Assembly: GCA_900078375.1 (NCBI GenBank)
Contig: FLQS01000021.1
Span: 27,220-91,219, forward strand
Length of the DNA stretch: 64,000 nucleotides
Reading direction: 5' to 3'
Source: an uncultured Mycobacterium sp.
GTDB taxonomy: Bacteria; Actinomycetota; Actinomycetes; Mycobacteriales; Mycobacteriaceae
Numbering within the stretch: position 1 is the stretch's first letter; each line of letters begins with the position of its first letter. The translations under genes were made by a program, and so were the position numbers. Of the stretch, positions 1-8,729 are shown one piece after another. The notes beneath the pieces were generated by a model that did not search any database, was not told where the DNA came from, and was given only the letters and a program-made list of their open reading frames with translations.

Positions 1-2
1 TG

Positions 3-206
3 AAGGGCTTCGCCACGGGACCTCGCCGTGTTCGCAATTGGTGCATCAGCTGTCACGACCACCAAGGCAAACCGGAGACTGCCACGCACGAATGGGTCGG
101 GGAATGGTTACGTGGCAATGGGCTGACAGTGTGGCAGCACGAGCCGAACGACGAACGTCCCTGGGAGACGTACTATCTCTACGCGCGACCTGCTGGTCCG
201 GCGTAG
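3..206 (+). CDS. C-terminal fragment of an unrecognised protein, cut by window edge
   Basis: Frame 3 is open from the first base of the window to a TAG at 204-206, giving 67 residues of protein-like composition (rich in W, H, Y, with the stretch HEWVGEWLRGNGLTVWQ and an end PWETYYLYARPAG). No start is visible, so this should be the 3' end of a gene that begins upstream of the window. The WV..WL..NGL..W pattern has the look of the terminal strand-helix of a small globular domain, but I do not recognise the family. It converges on the tyrosine autokinase gene that ends at 261. The reading frame could be chance, but its amino-acid make-up is more convincing than that of the other frames. Confidence 0.45.
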   Translation, partial: KGFATGPRRVRNWCISCHDHQGKPETATHEWVGEWLRGNGLTVWQHEPNDERPWETYYLYARPAGPA

Positions 207-260
207 GTTTGATGCTGGACTGGGTGGTCCTGTTGTTTATCGGTTCCTGAACGCTGGCCG

Positions 261-1712
261 CTAAGCGGATTTTTCGTCAGCCGATTTGGCTGTGCCCGCC
301 TTGGCGTCTGCCTCGGTAACGCCGGTGGCGAGCGCACTTTGGGAGACCTGGTCCGAAGGCTCGCCGCCGTACCCGTAGCTGTAGTAGTTGTAAGCCTGCC
401 CGCCACGAGTCGGCACCATCGTGAAGACTGCGCCGAGGATTGTGGCGCCGACGTCGTTGAGACTTCCAACAGCGTGCGTGAGATGTTCACGTCTGGTGTG
501 CCCAGACCGTGCCACAACGAGTGCCCCATCGGCATTCGCCGCCAAAATCGCTCCATCTGTAACTGCGAGCAATGGCGAAGAGTCGATGATCACGTAGTCG
601 AACTGCGAACGTAAATCCGCCAAGAGCTTCTTGGCCGCGTGCGATGCGAGGAGTTCGCTCGGATTAGGGGGCGTGGGTCCGGCGGTCATTACGGTGAGCC
701 GAGGAAATCGTGTCTTTTGGAGCACGTCGGTGATCGGAGCCGCGCCACTGAGCACGGTGCTGAAGCCGACCGAACCCACCGCGTCGAGATATTTCGCCAA
801 GCTTGGCCGACGCATATCGCCGTCGATCAGCAGGACATTGTGCTCGGCCTCGGCTAAGGCAAGGGCGACGTTGATCGATGTGGTCGACTTGCCTTCACTC
901 GGTGACGAACTGGTTATGACGATCAGCCGGGGTGGATTGTCTACCGCCAGGAATTGCAGATTGGTCCTGAGCTTCCGGAAAGCCTCAGCTGTGCCGGAAT
1001 TATCGGAGTCGAACGCGATGGCCGCCGTTTTTCGGAGATCCTTGTCAAGGGGGATGTATCCCACGACACCGGTGCCGGTGATCGTTTCGAGCATCTCCTG
1101 ACTCTTCACTGTGTTGTCGAGCAAATCGCGCAATAAGGCGAGACCGATACCCAACAATGCGCCCAGCGCTAGTCCGAACGCGAGATTGCGTGCTGTCTTG
1201 GGAATCACGGGATGGTCGGGAATTGACGCGCGTTGTTCCACGACCACTCGGGCATTGGGCGTTGCGCTCTTTTCGGGCGTCTCGAGTTCCCTAACCAAGT
1301 TGACAAACTCGTCGGATAGGGCGTTGGCGATATCGCGCGCCCGAACCGGCGAGGTGTCTAAGACATCGACATCGATGAGCACCGTGTCGGGTCCCGTGGT
1401 CGCTTTTACTTTGTCCCGTAGCGAATCTGCGCTCATGTCCAGATTCAATTTGTCGATCGTCCGCTGGGCGAGCGTTGTGCCTGTAACGAGCTCCGCGTAC
1501 GACTTGACGCGTTGTTGAGAGAACAGATTGCCCTGGTAGATCTCAGTCACCGACGCGCCGGCCGTCGTCGACACGAAGAGTCTGGTCGATGCCTGGTAGA
1601 GCGGGGTCGTCAGAAGGTTGAATGCGACTGCGCCCAGAACAGCAACGAGAATCGTCACCACGATGGTCACCCATCGGGTACGCAGCAGCTTAGCAAATTG
1701 CTGCAGATTCAA
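261..1712 (-). CDS. Wzz/BY-kinase type polysaccharide tyrosine autokinase
   Basis: A 483-residue fusion of a chain-length-determinant (Wzz) domain and a bacterial tyrosine kinase, the type that regulates polymerisation and export of exopolysaccharide at the inner membrane. The first membrane segment is near residues 14-36 and the second near 175-195, flanking a periplasmic Wzz loop. The cytoplasmic kinase carries Walker A (SSSPSEGKST, about 268-277), Walker A' (LLIDGDMRRP, about 294-303) and Walker B (VIIDSSP, about 374-380). A tyrosine cluster follows (Y441, Y443, Y444, Y446, Y448), the usual autophosphorylation tail. The MNLQQFAKLLRTRW start gives the expected short N-terminal tail. The DUF4012 gene lies upstream on the same strand, about 180 bases away. 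The exact polysaccharide is not shown by the sequence. Confidence 0.9.
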   Translation of the reverse strand: MNLQQFAKLLRTRWVTIVVTILVAVLGAVAFNLLTTPLYQASTRLFVSTTAGASVTEIYQGNLFSQQRVKSYAELVTGTTLAQRTIDKLNLDMSADSLRDKVKATTGPDTVLIDVDVLDTSPVRARDIANALSDEFVNLVRELETPEKSATPNARVVVEQRASIPDHPVIPKTARNLAFGLALGALLGIGLALLRDLLDNTVKSQEMLETITGTGVVGYIPLDKDLRKTAAIAFDSDNSGTAEAFRKLRTNLQFLAVDNPPRLIVITSSSPSEGKSTTSINVALALAEAEHNVLLIDGDMRRPSLAKYLDAVGSVGFSTVLSGAAPITDVLQKTRFPRLTVMTAGPTPPNPSELLASHAAKKLLADLRSQFDYVIIDSSPLLAVTDGAILAANADGALVVARSGHTRREHLTHAVGSLNDVGATILGAVFTMVPTRGGQAYNYYSYGYGGEPSDQVSQSALATGVTEADAKAGTAKSADEKSA

Positions 1713-1892
1713 CGTGATTCCCTCCCCTCGGTTCCCTGCCCAACGGGGTCAGGAAAGCCTACCGCTTTTGAGTTTCCCAGCTTCCAAGGCTGGACTGCCG
1801 GTGTCAGCGCGGTCGGACATACCCGCTCAATCCCGATTCGACGTGAGGATGCGGTGCGCACGACCGTCCGTACGGTGCGAGATGTCTGCGAC

Positions 1893-3746
1893 CTATCGAG
1901 TACAAGTCGGCACCGATACCTTGGGAGTGAGATCGTCTGCCAGTGGCTGCACCGGAACCCGTGCCGCTCCGGGAGCTATCGGCTCGATGAGGCGGAATGT
2001 CAATTCGATTGTCTGTCCAGGCGGTATAGCCACTTGAGCCTCGTACGTCGGGTGCCCGAGTTCCGTCGATCCGAAGACACGCGTCCTTTTGCCGTTGGCA
2101 AGGACACTGATGATGTCTGCACCTTTGGTCGCCAGAAGACGGACCGAAGTGAGCATCGTGCCTCGTGGAATGTCCCCTGCGATCTCCGGGAAAAAGCCGA
2201 GCCGCCCCGCGACATAGTCCGGTAGGCCGGATACGTCCTTGAGCGTGTTGGTCAGCCGGACCGTCACCGTAGACGTGCGCTTGTCGCCGTCACATCCGTC
2301 GGCGACGTATTCGATCTGTCGATCCAGGTAGTAGTCCATTTTGTTGCCGCCGAGATTGTTGACGACAACGGCCGCGTAGGGTGCTGGATCGTCGGGAATC
2401 GAGTGAGCCAGTGGCGTTTGTTCGAGAAGCTTTTGATCAGCCGGCGACGAGCTCCACACCGCGATTCGACGCTCACTGACTGCGCGGCCCAAGGCATTGA
2501 GCAGCTTGCGCGGCGATTCCACCGGCTTGGTGATCTTCTGGACCACCTCAGTGGCGATTTCCTGCAGGTATCGCTTTCGCCCACTTTGATCATTGGGATC
2601 GGGAAAGCGGGCGTAGACAGTCGACTCGGTCAGCTCGACGACATTGTCTTTGGTGACAATCTCGCCACTGGGCAACGTCACAGGACCGGTAGCGCCGAGA
2701 ATGTAGCTCAGAGCGATCGGATCGATGGAGATCACGCCATCGACGTTCATTCCTGACTGTTGTGCCCACATCGACTTCCAGATTTGCGCCGCGTAGGGAA
2801 AATTCGAGCTCTGGTTGCTGTTTCGGAAATCCGTAGTGGGATTGGTAAACCCGTACTGCTCGTCGAACTCTGGGTTGATGGAGAACGGGGTGAACCGCTT
2901 GTTGAGTTCGGTGTTGGCCCCCAGCGTGTCCACGCTGGGCTTACCGTCGTCGAACCGGAGGATCCCGAACCCGCCGAGCAACCCGCCCGTACCCCGCGCT
3001 TCAGCGTTGGTCTGGAAACCCATGAAATAGGTGCGTGGGCCATCGGCGCCCATCATCGACGGCGCCAGCTGTGCGGCTAGGGCCGTGTTGCCCAGCAGCT
3101 GGGCGATTTCAGCCGTCTGCGCTTGTAGTTGTGTTCGAGCCCCGCCGACAGCGGTGAGATAGCTCGGTTCTGTTATGGCTTGTGCCGCGGCGTTCAGGCG
3201 AGCGGCGTCTGCCGCGATCTTGCTCAGCGCGGGCTCTTCCTTACGGAGCGCCGTCACGTCCAGCCGGCCATTGGCGAGCAACTGGTCGGGCGCGATCGTC
3301 GTGCCCGCATCTGCGGTGGGCTTCAAGACGTCAGAGGTCAGGCCCAGCACCACATCGGATATCTGCTGCCCCGTCTTGAACGGGCTCCCCAACCACGGCA
3401 CGACAGAGACGATCTTCCACGGCAGGGAGTGCGTTGCGTCGTTTGCCGCCTGCGCATGAGATTGCGCGTCGGCTGCGAAGCGCGATGCATCCTTGGTGTT
3501 GCCTTGCAGCAGTGCATCTTTGGTCTGCTGTGCGCTGCTGCGGGCCTGTTCGAGGCTTGTTTTCGCCGCTTGAGCCCGCAAGCCGAGCCAGCCACCGAAC
3601 GCGACGACCACGACGAGTACCACAAGTGCAGTCCAGACAACATCGCGGCGCTGGAACCAGCGTCGCTCCTCGCCATCGCCTTCGTCGTTCAGGTCTGCAT
3701 CATCGTCAGGGTCGTCGTTGAACCGTCGCCGCGAAAAGAATTTCAC
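1893..3746 (-). CDS. DUF4012 family membrane-anchored protein
   Basis: A 617-residue protein with a short, highly acidic cytoplasmic N-terminus (residues 11-27), one membrane segment at about 37-56 and a large extracytoplasmic part. The middle contains LAPSMMGADGPRTYFMGFQTNAEARGTGG-type residues (around 228-257), the region I associate with DUF4012. These proteins are common in actinobacterial surface-polysaccharide loci, but their biochemical role is not established. It sits upstream of and in line with the BY-kinase gene, which suggests a shared role in envelope polysaccharide production or display. A coiled-coil-like stretch follows the membrane segment (about 57-110, rich in Q and A). Family call is from memory of the sequence pattern. 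Confidence 0.8.
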   Translation of the reverse strand: MKFFSRRRFNDDPDDDADLNDEGDGEERRWFQRRDVVWTALVVLVVVVAFGGWLGLRAQAAKTSLEQARSSAQQTKDALLQGNTKDASRFAADAQSHAQAANDATHSLPWKIVSVVPWLGSPFKTGQQISDVVLGLTSDVLKPTADAGTTIAPDQLLANGRLDVTALRKEEPALSKIAADAARLNAAAQAITEPSYLTAVGGARTQLQAQTAEIAQLLGNTALAAQLAPSMMGADGPRTYFMGFQTNAEARGTGGLLGGFGILRFDDGKPSVDTLGANTELNKRFTPFSINPEFDEQYGFTNPTTDFRNSNQSSNFPYAAQIWKSMWAQQSGMNVDGVISIDPIALSYILGATGPVTLPSGEIVTKDNVVELTESTVYARFPDPNDQSGRKRYLQEIATEVVQKITKPVESPRKLLNALGRAVSERRIAVWSSSPADQKLLEQTPLAHSIPDDPAPYAAVVVNNLGGNKMDYYLDRQIEYVADGCDGDKRTSTVTVRLTNTLKDVSGLPDYVAGRLGFFPEIAGDIPRGTMLTSVRLLATKGADIISVLANGKRTRVFGSTELGHPTYEAQVAIPPGQTIELTFRLIEPIAPGAARVPVQPLADDLTPKVSVPTCTR

Positions 3747-3806
3747 TCAGTTAGTTCCCATGCTCCAGTGCGGTCTGCATTCGACGAGCAGCCGCGACAG
3801 CTGACC

Positions 3807-3856
3807 AACAAAAAACGACCCGCCAGCTGCCGATTGACAACAACTGACGAGTCGTT
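3807..3856 (-). terminator. Rho-independent terminator of the small exported protein gene
   Basis: On the minus strand, arms AACGACTCGTCAG and CTGGCGGGTCGTT pair over 13 positions (with G-U pairs) and are followed by a run of six T. It lies just past the stop codon of the gene at 3868-4359. Confidence 0.7.
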
Positions 3857-3867
3857 TCGTTGACTGG

Positions 3868-4359
3868 TTAGGCGGAGGTGGAATACGGGCCGATCTTGAT
3901 AGCCTTGGCGACGTTGGTGGCTGCGTTATCGAAACCGTTGCCGACGTTCGTGAAGGCGTCGCCGATGGGGCCGGGAAGGACCTGACCCACGAGGTTGAAC
4001 GCCAGGCCGGTGAACGCGAGGCCACCGTAGACGAACGTCCCGATGTACTGGACGCCTGCCTTGACGGCATTCTGGGCGGCGTCAACAAACCCTGAGATGA
4101 AGATCTGGATGACCTGCGCGGGCGGCGTGGCGTTGGCCGCCGCCTTCTTGTTGGAACCCGGCGTCGCAACAGCCTCGTTGCTGCTGGGGGCGACGATGAC
4201 TACCGGATCGACGAGGAGCTCAGCGGAGTTGCCGAGTCCCGATGCAGAGAATGGCGCCAGCCCGGGCGCTGCGTGCGCGACAGCCGGCGTGATGGCCAAA
4301 CCGGCGGCGAGAACTGCGGCGCCAGCGGTGGCCTGAAGTTTGTTAGCGATGACCGACAT
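3868..4359 (-). CDS. small exported protein of unknown function
   Basis: A 163-residue protein with a clear Sec signal: basic start (MSVIANKLQ), hydrophobic core (AGAAVLAAGLAITPAV) and an AHA-type cleavage site near residue 31. The mature part has a low-complexity segment (PSSNEAVATPGSNKKAAANA, about 60-79) and then an amphipathic, glycine-rich region (FISGFVDAAQNAVKAGVQYI onwards) that looks like it could associate with membrane or cell wall. Proteins of this architecture are frequent in mycobacteria, with no assigned function. It has its own terminator and about 200 bases of non-coding DNA upstream, so it is probably a single-gene unit. No catalytic motif is visible. Confidence 0.75.
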   Translation of the reverse strand: MSVIANKLQATAGAAVLAAGLAITPAVAHAAPGLAPFSASGLGNSAELLVDPVVIVAPSSNEAVATPGSNKKAAANATPPAQVIQIFISGFVDAAQNAVKAGVQYIGTFVYGGLAFTGLAFNLVGQVLPGPIGDAFTNVGNGFDNAATNVAKAIKIGPYSTSA

Positions 4360-4555
4360 TGCTACCCCCCCAAAAAAGTGGTCTAGATCCCATAACGGAT
4401 TGGCTAAATAGTCGCAGAGCTACTACCGGCTGTCAACCGGAACGAGCTGATTGGCCCATGTTTTTCTCAGCCGCACCGCGTCGAACTTTGTGATCGACAA
4501 GATCCCGGCGTGAATCGAGTTAATCGGCATCCGGGTGCAGGGCATTTACTGGCTC

Positions 4556-5617
4556 TTAACAACCCACCGACCACGCAAAACCGCTGATGTCGTTCACCGA
4601 CGCCGCGAAGATCTCCGGCATCAACGTCGGGAACAGCATGTCCCCGCCGTGGCACGTGCCGACCACGATCCGTCCTGCCGCGGGAACTCCCGCGGCGAGC
4701 AGACGACGGTAATAGAGGAGGCCCTCGTCCCGTAGGGGATCGAGTTCGTTCACCGAGATCACGTGGGGCGGCAGGCCGACCAGGTCGTCGTGGCTGGCCA
4801 GCGCCGCCCAGCAGGTCGGATCCCCGGCGTGTGTCTTATCCGGATCGTAGATCGAGCCCAGCAACGCGGCCTGCTGGCAGCTGATGAAGTAGCCGTCGTT
4901 CTCCCGTAGCGACGGCAGTTCATCGGGATAGTCCAGCCAGCGGTTGGAGATATAGGGGCACTGGGCGTACGCGCCGGCGATCTCGCTGAGCCACCCTTCG
5001 CGCTTGGCCTTGTGGATGACGGTCAGCGTCAGGTTTCCGCCGCCGGACTCGCCGGAGACGATCAGGTGGCTCACCCTGAGATCGGCGGCATTGGCGTGCA
5101 CCCACCGGGTGGCTGCCGCGCAATCGCTCAACCCCGCCGGGTAGGGATGCGCGCCGAGCCGGCCGCCCGAATTGCGGAACTCCACCCCAACCACTACCAA
5201 GCCGGTGGCCGCCAGGCTCTCCCGGATACGCCGGTACCCGGCATCCCCGGCGCTGGCGATCGCCATCGCACCGCCGTGGAAATGCACGACCGCCGGCAGC
5301 GCGCCGTCGGCCGCGTCCGGGCGGCTGACGAAAAGGGTGACGTCGTTTCCGTCATCCCCGGCAATCGTCACCGTCGTCGTGGTGACGCCGTCGGGAGCGG
5401 GGGCGGCGGACGCAAACGCGTTGAGCACTCCTCCGACGGCCTCCTCGGCGGCGGTGGCATATGCCAGCCGATCCGCCAACGGCGAGTCGACCGTCAGCGG
5501 TGCATCGGGAAGGGTGTCGGCCAGGCCGAGCGGGCCGAATGCCGCCACCATCCGCGGATCCGATCGGGGATCAGTGCCCAGCGTGCAATTCGGATCGGCG
5601 AGCCGGCCAACTGCCAT
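4556..5617 (-). CDS. alpha/beta hydrolase fold-3 esterase (HSL family)
   Basis: A 353-residue esterase or lipase of the hormone-sensitive-lipase group. The oxyanion motif is VVHFHGGAM (about 109-117). The nucleophile elbow is SGESGGGN (about 188-195). The acid is probably in NELDPLRDEG (about 289-298) and the histidine in GTCHGGDMLFP (about 322-332). There is no signal peptide, so it is expected to be cytosolic. Substrate cannot be deduced; family members hydrolyse short- to medium-chain acyl esters. It follows the sigma-factor gene on the same strand after about 20 bases, so the YciI-sigma-esterase set could be one operon. Confidence 0.88.
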   Translation of the reverse strand: MAVGRLADPNCTLGTDPRSDPRMVAAFGPLGLADTLPDAPLTVDSPLADRLAYATAAEEAVGGVLNAFASAAPAPDGVTTTTVTIAGDDGNDVTLFVSRPDAADGALPAVVHFHGGAMAIASAGDAGYRRIRESLAATGLVVVGVEFRNSGGRLGAHPYPAGLSDCAAATRWVHANAADLRVSHLIVSGESGGGNLTLTVIHKAKREGWLSEIAGAYAQCPYISNRWLDYPDELPSLRENDGYFISCQQAALLGSIYDPDKTHAGDPTCWAALASHDDLVGLPPHVISVNELDPLRDEGLLYYRRLLAAGVPAAGRIVVGTCHGGDMLFPTLMPEIFAASVNDISGFAWSVGC

Positions 5618-5638
5618 GATCCCGACACTAACTCGCGG

Positions 5639-6850
5639 TCAGCCACCGCATTCGGCTATTCGCCGTCGGAGAAATACCCGCCCGGGTTCAGAGCCGTTGA
5701 GTTCCATCGCCTTCCGGTACCAATCGACGGCTTCGCGGTGCCGGCCGGCTCGGCGCAACAGATCGGCTCGTACCGTCGGCACCAGATTGGAACGAACGAG
5801 TCGCGGGTCGTGCGCAACACCGTCCAGTGCTGCCAGACCCGCTTCCGGGCCGTCGCGAAGGCCGACGGCCAGCGCTCGATTCGCCCGTACCACCGGCGAA
5901 TCGGTCAACCGCACGAGGAGGTCGTAGGCCCGGCAGATAGTCACCCAGTCCGTCTGTTCCCAGCTCGGCGCTGTCGCGTGCGCGGCGGCGATCACCGCCT
6001 GCGGCAGATACGCCCCGGTCGACCCTTCGGCGCGGCGCAGCGCATCGAGCCCCCGCGCGACCCTGCCCCGATCCCAACGGCGCCGGTCCTGCTCCTCCAG
6101 CGGCACCAATGCGCCGGAGGGATCCATTCGGGTCGTACGACGTGAATCATGCAGCAGCACAAGAGCATGCACCGCATGAACCTCCAACTCCCCGGGCATC
6201 AGCGCGCATAGTTCACCCGCGAGGCGCACCCCCTCGTCGCACAGCTCGTCACGGATCACCGACGGTCCGGCCGTCGACCAGTACCCCTCGGTGAACACCG
6301 AGTAGGTGCACGACAGTACGTGCGGTGTGCGCTCGCCCAGCAGCTCCGGTGGTGGCACCCGAAGCGGGATATTCGCCTGGCGGATCTTGTGTTTGGCCCG
6401 CGTGATTCGCTGGCCCACCGCCGCTTCGCTCAGCAGTAGCGCCCGCGCGATCTCCGGCACCGTCAGGCCCGATACCAGCCGCAATGTGAGTGCGAGCTGG
6501 GAGAGGCGCTCGAGCGCCGGATGCGCGCACGTGAACATCATCCGCAGCTCGTCGTCGCGGACCTGATGCGCCACGGGGGCATCGGCTGACTCGTCGTTAA
6601 GCACCGCCGCCAATTCCTTTCCCGGACGAATGGATTCGCGACGCATCCGATCTCTGGCCCGGTTGCGGGCCACCGCCACCAGCCATCCGCCCGGGTTGGC
6701 GCAGGCCGATCCGGTGCCGGGATCTTCGGCCGCTTCGGCGCAGGCCTCCTGGACGGCGTCCTCGGCGATGCCCAGGTCGCCAGACCACCGCGCGAGCGCA
6801 GCGACCGCCGGACCCCACTCTCGCCGGAAGACGCCGTCCAGGGAACGCAT
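5639..6850 (-). CDS. ECF sigma factor with long C-terminal extension (ECF42-like)
   Basis: A 403-residue sigma-70 family protein. Region 2 spans about 8-75 (EDAVQEACAEA, then ANPGGWLVAVARNRARDR) and region 4 about 105-155 (LTLRLVSGLTVPEIARALLL then RITRAKHKIRQ). The remaining ~240 residues form an alpha-helical, TPR-like extension (DUF6596 and a tail with RADLLRRAGRHREAVDWYRKA). This architecture with a YciI/DGPF partner gene is the known signature of the ECF42 group, where the extension rather than a separate anti-sigma factor is thought to control activity. Its ATG follows directly on the TAG of the YciI gene without any spacer, indicating translational coupling. The signal it answers to is unknown. 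Confidence 0.88.
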   Translation of the reverse strand: MRSLDGVFRREWGPAVAALARWSGDLGIAEDAVQEACAEAAEDPGTGSACANPGGWLVAVARNRARDRMRRESIRPGKELAAVLNDESADAPVAHQVRDDELRMMFTCAHPALERLSQLALTLRLVSGLTVPEIARALLLSEAAVGQRITRAKHKIRQANIPLRVPPPELLGERTPHVLSCTYSVFTEGYWSTAGPSVIRDELCDEGVRLAGELCALMPGELEVHAVHALVLLHDSRRTTRMDPSGALVPLEEQDRRRWDRGRVARGLDALRRAEGSTGAYLPQAVIAAAHATAPSWEQTDWVTICRAYDLLVRLTDSPVVRANRALAVGLRDGPEAGLAALDGVAHDPRLVRSNLVPTVRADLLRRAGRHREAVDWYRKAMELNGSEPGRVFLRRRIAECGG

Positions 6851-7549
6851 CTACAGCCCGGACACACCCGCCAGCCGGCGCAGGTGCACGACCGACGCCG
6901 GGATCATCGAGGCGATCTTCGTCGCTTCGTCGCGGTCGGCGGCCGACAGGATGTAGTAGCCGTTGGCCACTTCGGCGCCCTCGGCGTACGGGCCGTCGGT
7001 CAGCACCATCTCGCCGTCGCGCACCCGCACTGTCGTCGCCGTGGACGGCGGATGCAGCGGCGCCCCGCCGAGGATATGCGCCCCCGCCGCCTCGCCGAAC
7101 TCGGCGTGCTGGGCCAACCCTTGCTCCCAATCAGCGCTACCGGGGATGTTCACGCCGTCGGCGGGTTCGAGCAGCAGCGCCAACCAGTCCGAATCGGTGG
7201 TGGGCCGGTCCACCGGATTCCAGAACACCATTGGCCACACCTCGACCGACCCATACTGGGCGGCGGGGACCTGCCGGGCCAGTTGTAGCGCGTCGTCCAG
7301 ATTCTCGGCTTCGAAGACGTAGTAGCCGCCGGCAATCTCGGCGCCTTCGGCGTACGGGCCATCGGTGACGACGGGGGCGTCCGGGCCGCCGGTGATCTGC
7401 ACTGCCTCGGCCGCCGAAGCCAGCGCGTCACCGGCGCGGATCGCGGCCGCCGCGCGGGTGTGGAAATCGATGTAGGCAGCCATCTCGCGACTCGCCTCGT
7501 CGGCGGTCAGGTCGCGCTGTTGGCCGTGGAGCAGTGCGAAGTAATACAT
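6851..7549 (-). CDS. tandem YciI/DGPF-domain protein, partner of the ECF sigma factor
   Basis: A 232-residue protein built of two YciI-like domains. Each carries the DGPYAEGAE motif (first copy about 65-73, second about 196-204) followed by GGYY or NGYY. The family is related to ferredoxin-fold monooxygenase or chlorinase-like small proteins; the active His-Asp pair of YciI enzymes makes catalysis possible, but no reaction is known. I start at the ATG at 7549 because GGGAGGC lies just upstream; an in-frame upstream start (7594) would add 15 residues across that ribosome site. First gene of the YciI-sigma unit; an inverted repeat lies in its leader. Confidence 0.85.
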   Translation of the reverse strand: MYYFALLHGQQRDLTADEASREMAAYIDFHTRAAAAIRAGDALASAAEAVQITGGPDAPVVTDGPYAEGAEIAGGYYVFEAENLDDALQLARQVPAAQYGSVEVWPMVFWNPVDRPTTDSDWLALLLEPADGVNIPGSADWEQGLAQHAEFGEAAGAHILGGAPLHPPSTATTVRVRDGEMVLTDGPYAEGAEVANGYYILSAADRDEATKIASMIPASVVHLRRLAGVSGL

Positions 7550-7574
7550 GGCGATGCCTCCCAGGGTGGGGGGG

Positions 7575-7593
7575 TGGAACCCTGCTGGTTCCA
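7575..7593. promoter_or_regulatory. perfect inverted repeat in the leader of the YciI-sigma operon
   Basis: TGGAACC, five bases, GGTTCCA, located 25-45 bases upstream of the YciI start. It could be a protein-binding site or a short RNA hairpin next to the ribosome site. GGAACC also resembles an ECF -35 element, but no convincing -10 partner follows at the expected distance. Confidence 0.45.
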
Positions 7594-7653
7594 CTCTCTA
7601 CCTGTCTGACGAACGGCGCCCGCTAAATCCGACATGCGCCACGAGACGCAAAA

Positions 7654-7682
7654 TCCCCCACACGCCTCGGCGTGGTGGGGGA
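7654..7682 (-). terminator. terminator hairpin after the mmaA4-like gene
   Basis: TCCCCCACCACGCC and GGCGTGTGGGGGA arms read on the minus strand, followed by TTTTG. It lies about 20 bases past the stop codon of the methyltransferase gene (stop at 7704). Confidence 0.75.
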
Positions 7683-7703
7683 CTCTGCGGGTGCTCGCGG
7701 GGA

Positions 7704-8597
7704 CTAGGCGGTCGCGCCCGGCTTGAGGTAGGTCACCAGGCTGACGTCGATCGCCTCGTCGACGTAGTAGTACTGGCAGCCGGTCAGGTACTTCATGTAG
7801 TTGTCGTAGCTCTCGATGCCCGCGGCCGCGATGGCCTCGTCCTTGTGCCATTCGAGCCGCGCGGCCCAGATGCCGAGGGTCTTGATGTAGTGATTGCGCA
7901 GGGACAGCGGCTCAGGCACGATGAACCCGGCCTTCTCGCCGTGCTGGACCAACATCTTGGTGCTCGGGATGCGGCCACCGGGGAAGATCACGTCGACCAT
8001 GAACTTGGCGAAGCGGGCCAACTCGAACGTCAGCTTCTTGCCACGGTCCACCATGTCGTAAGGGTGGTAACCGCAGCTGCTCTGGATGGTCATCCGGCCG
8101 TCGTCGGGCAAGATGTCGAACGAGTTCTTGAAGAAGTCGTCGAAGCGCTCGAAGCCGAAGTGCTCGATGGCCTCGATCGACACGATGCGGTCGACGGGGC
8201 TGTGGAACTGCTCCCAGCCCTCGAGCCGGACATCGAACGTGCGCTTCGAGTCGATCTTGCTCAGCAGCTGCTCGCAATAGGCCTTCTGATTCTTCGACAG
8301 CGTCAAGCCGATCACGTTGACGTCGTACTTCTCCATCGCGCGCTGCAACGTCAGGCCCCAGCCGCAGCCCACTTCGAGCAGGGTCATGCCGGGTTTGAGG
8401 TCCAAGCGGTCGAGGTGTTGGTCGACATTCGCGATCTGCGCCTCGGAGAGGGTGACATTCGGTCCGGTGAAGTATGCGCAGCTGTACTTGCGGGTTGGGT
8501 CCTGGAACACGCCGAAGAAGTCGTCCGAGAGGTCGTAGTGAGCCTGGATTTCTTCGAAATGAGGCCGCATGTCCTTGGTTTCGGTTGCCTCGGGCAT
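7704..8597 (-). CDS. mmaA4: mycolic acid methyltransferase, MmaA4-like
   Basis: A 297-residue SAM-dependent methyltransferase of the cyclopropane-mycolic-acid-synthase family, acting on unsaturated meromycolate chains carried on acyl carrier protein. SAM motif LLEVGCGWG (about 76-84), family motifs [15 protein letters not shown] and GLTLSKNQ, and [17 protein letters not shown] in the active-site region. The QSS..YHPYDM and [12 protein letters not shown] tail are features I associate with MmaA4 (Hma), which makes the hydroxymycolate precursor of keto- and methoxy-mycolates. The start at 8597 (MPEATETKD) has GGAAGGC upstream; a longer start at 8639 adds 14 residues with no family support. A second methyltransferase lies upstream on the same strand. 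Confidence 0.87.
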   Translation of the reverse strand: MPEATETKDMRPHFEEIQAHYDLSDDFFGVFQDPTRKYSCAYFTGPNVTLSEAQIANVDQHLDRLDLKPGMTLLEVGCGWGLTLQRAMEKYDVNVIGLTLSKNQKAYCEQLLSKIDSKRTFDVRLEGWEQFHSPVDRIVSIEAIEHFGFERFDDFFKNSFDILPDDGRMTIQSSCGYHPYDMVDRGKKLTFELARFAKFMVDVIFPGGRIPSTKMLVQHGEKAGFIVPEPLSLRNHYIKTLGIWAARLEWHKDEAIAAAGIESYDNYMKYLTGCQYYYVDEAIDVSLVTYLKPGATA

Positions 8598-8729
8598 GAG
8601 TGTTAAGCCTTCCTGATTCTTCTCGTCGATCTGTACCACTGCCCCCGCGAGTGGTTTTGCGCGCCAGTATGCACTATGTGATCTGGACCATACAGTCTCG
8701 CCCCACCGGAACGGCCGTCAAACAGTGCG

